A stretch of DNA of 12,291 nt from an uncultured Clostridia bacterium (lineage in GTDB: Bacteria; Bacillota; Clostridia; Oscillospirales; CAG-272). A program made the position numbers and the translations under genes. Shown piece after piece: positions 12,286-12,291 of the stretch (position 1 is the first letter of the stretch; each line of letters begins with the position of its first letter). Location of the stretch: NCBI GenBank assembly GCA_904501985.1, contig CAJGCT010000046.1, positions 1 to 12,291 on the forward strand, read 5' to 3'. The notes under the pieces are model-generated. The model had not been told where the DNA came from, ran no database searches, and saw only the letters and a list, made by a program, of their open reading frames with translations.

Positions 12286-12291
12286 TGGAGC
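12286..12291 (-). tRNA. Possible 3' end (GCTCCA) of another tRNA running off the window
   Basis: The last six bases read GCTCCA on the minus strand, the same 3' end as the tRNA-Gly here, and are followed by a T-run and a hairpin. Six bases cannot prove a tRNA; the context of a tRNA cluster suggests it. Confidence 0.25.

Overview
The window reads as chromosomal DNA of an anaerobic, low-to-mid GC Clostridia-type Firmicute, probably a gut Ruminococcaceae/Oscillospiraceae relative. The grounds are the Firmicute rpsF-ssb-rpsR order, strong SigA promoters with an extended -10, a clostridial-type diaminopimelate decarboxylase, and an oxygen-sensitive glycyl radical enzyme with its radical SAM activase. 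No species can be named from sequence alone.

Layout. 1-228 is the 3' end of a GAPDH gene, followed by three tandem 28-bp hairpin repeats and a terminator. 433-903 is a zinc-ribbon/DUF4870 membrane protein with its own promoter and terminator. 1024-1892 is a tight pair: a 92-aa one-TM protein and an M50 (site-2, SpoIVFB-like) membrane metalloprotease. A bidirectional terminator separates it from the convergent rpsF-ssb-rpsR operon (3109 to 1928, minus), whose leader holds a hairpin and an anti-Shine-Dalgarno segment. Upstream, on the same strand, is an AT-rich pair of exported proteins: a papain-like C39-family protein and a BspA-type LRR protein (4791 to 3281).

Divergent from these is lysA (TTG start), followed by a pyridoxal/pyridoxamine kinase. 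The kinase makes PLP, the cofactor LysA needs. Next come tRNA-Val(TAC) and tRNA-Gly(GCC) on the minus strand with a consensus promoter and terminator.

The right third is a self-contained accessory module: an AraC/cupin regulator (minus), divergent from a 720-aa glycyl radical enzyme and its activase (plus). The two divergent promoters lie exactly on top of each other inside an inverted repeat. The module ends in a cluster of mini-hairpins and a long terminator, then tRNA-Cys (minus). It is therefore flanked by tRNA genes on both sides.

Most genes are conserved housekeeping. The best candidates for something undescribed are the glycyl radical enzyme of unknown substrate (active-site GCxE followed by Val rather than the usual Pro) with its symmetric promoter switch, the exported C39/LRR pair, the small-protein/M50 pair, and two families of short tandem hairpin repeats. 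No CRISPR array, insertion sequence, phage gene or integrase was seen.
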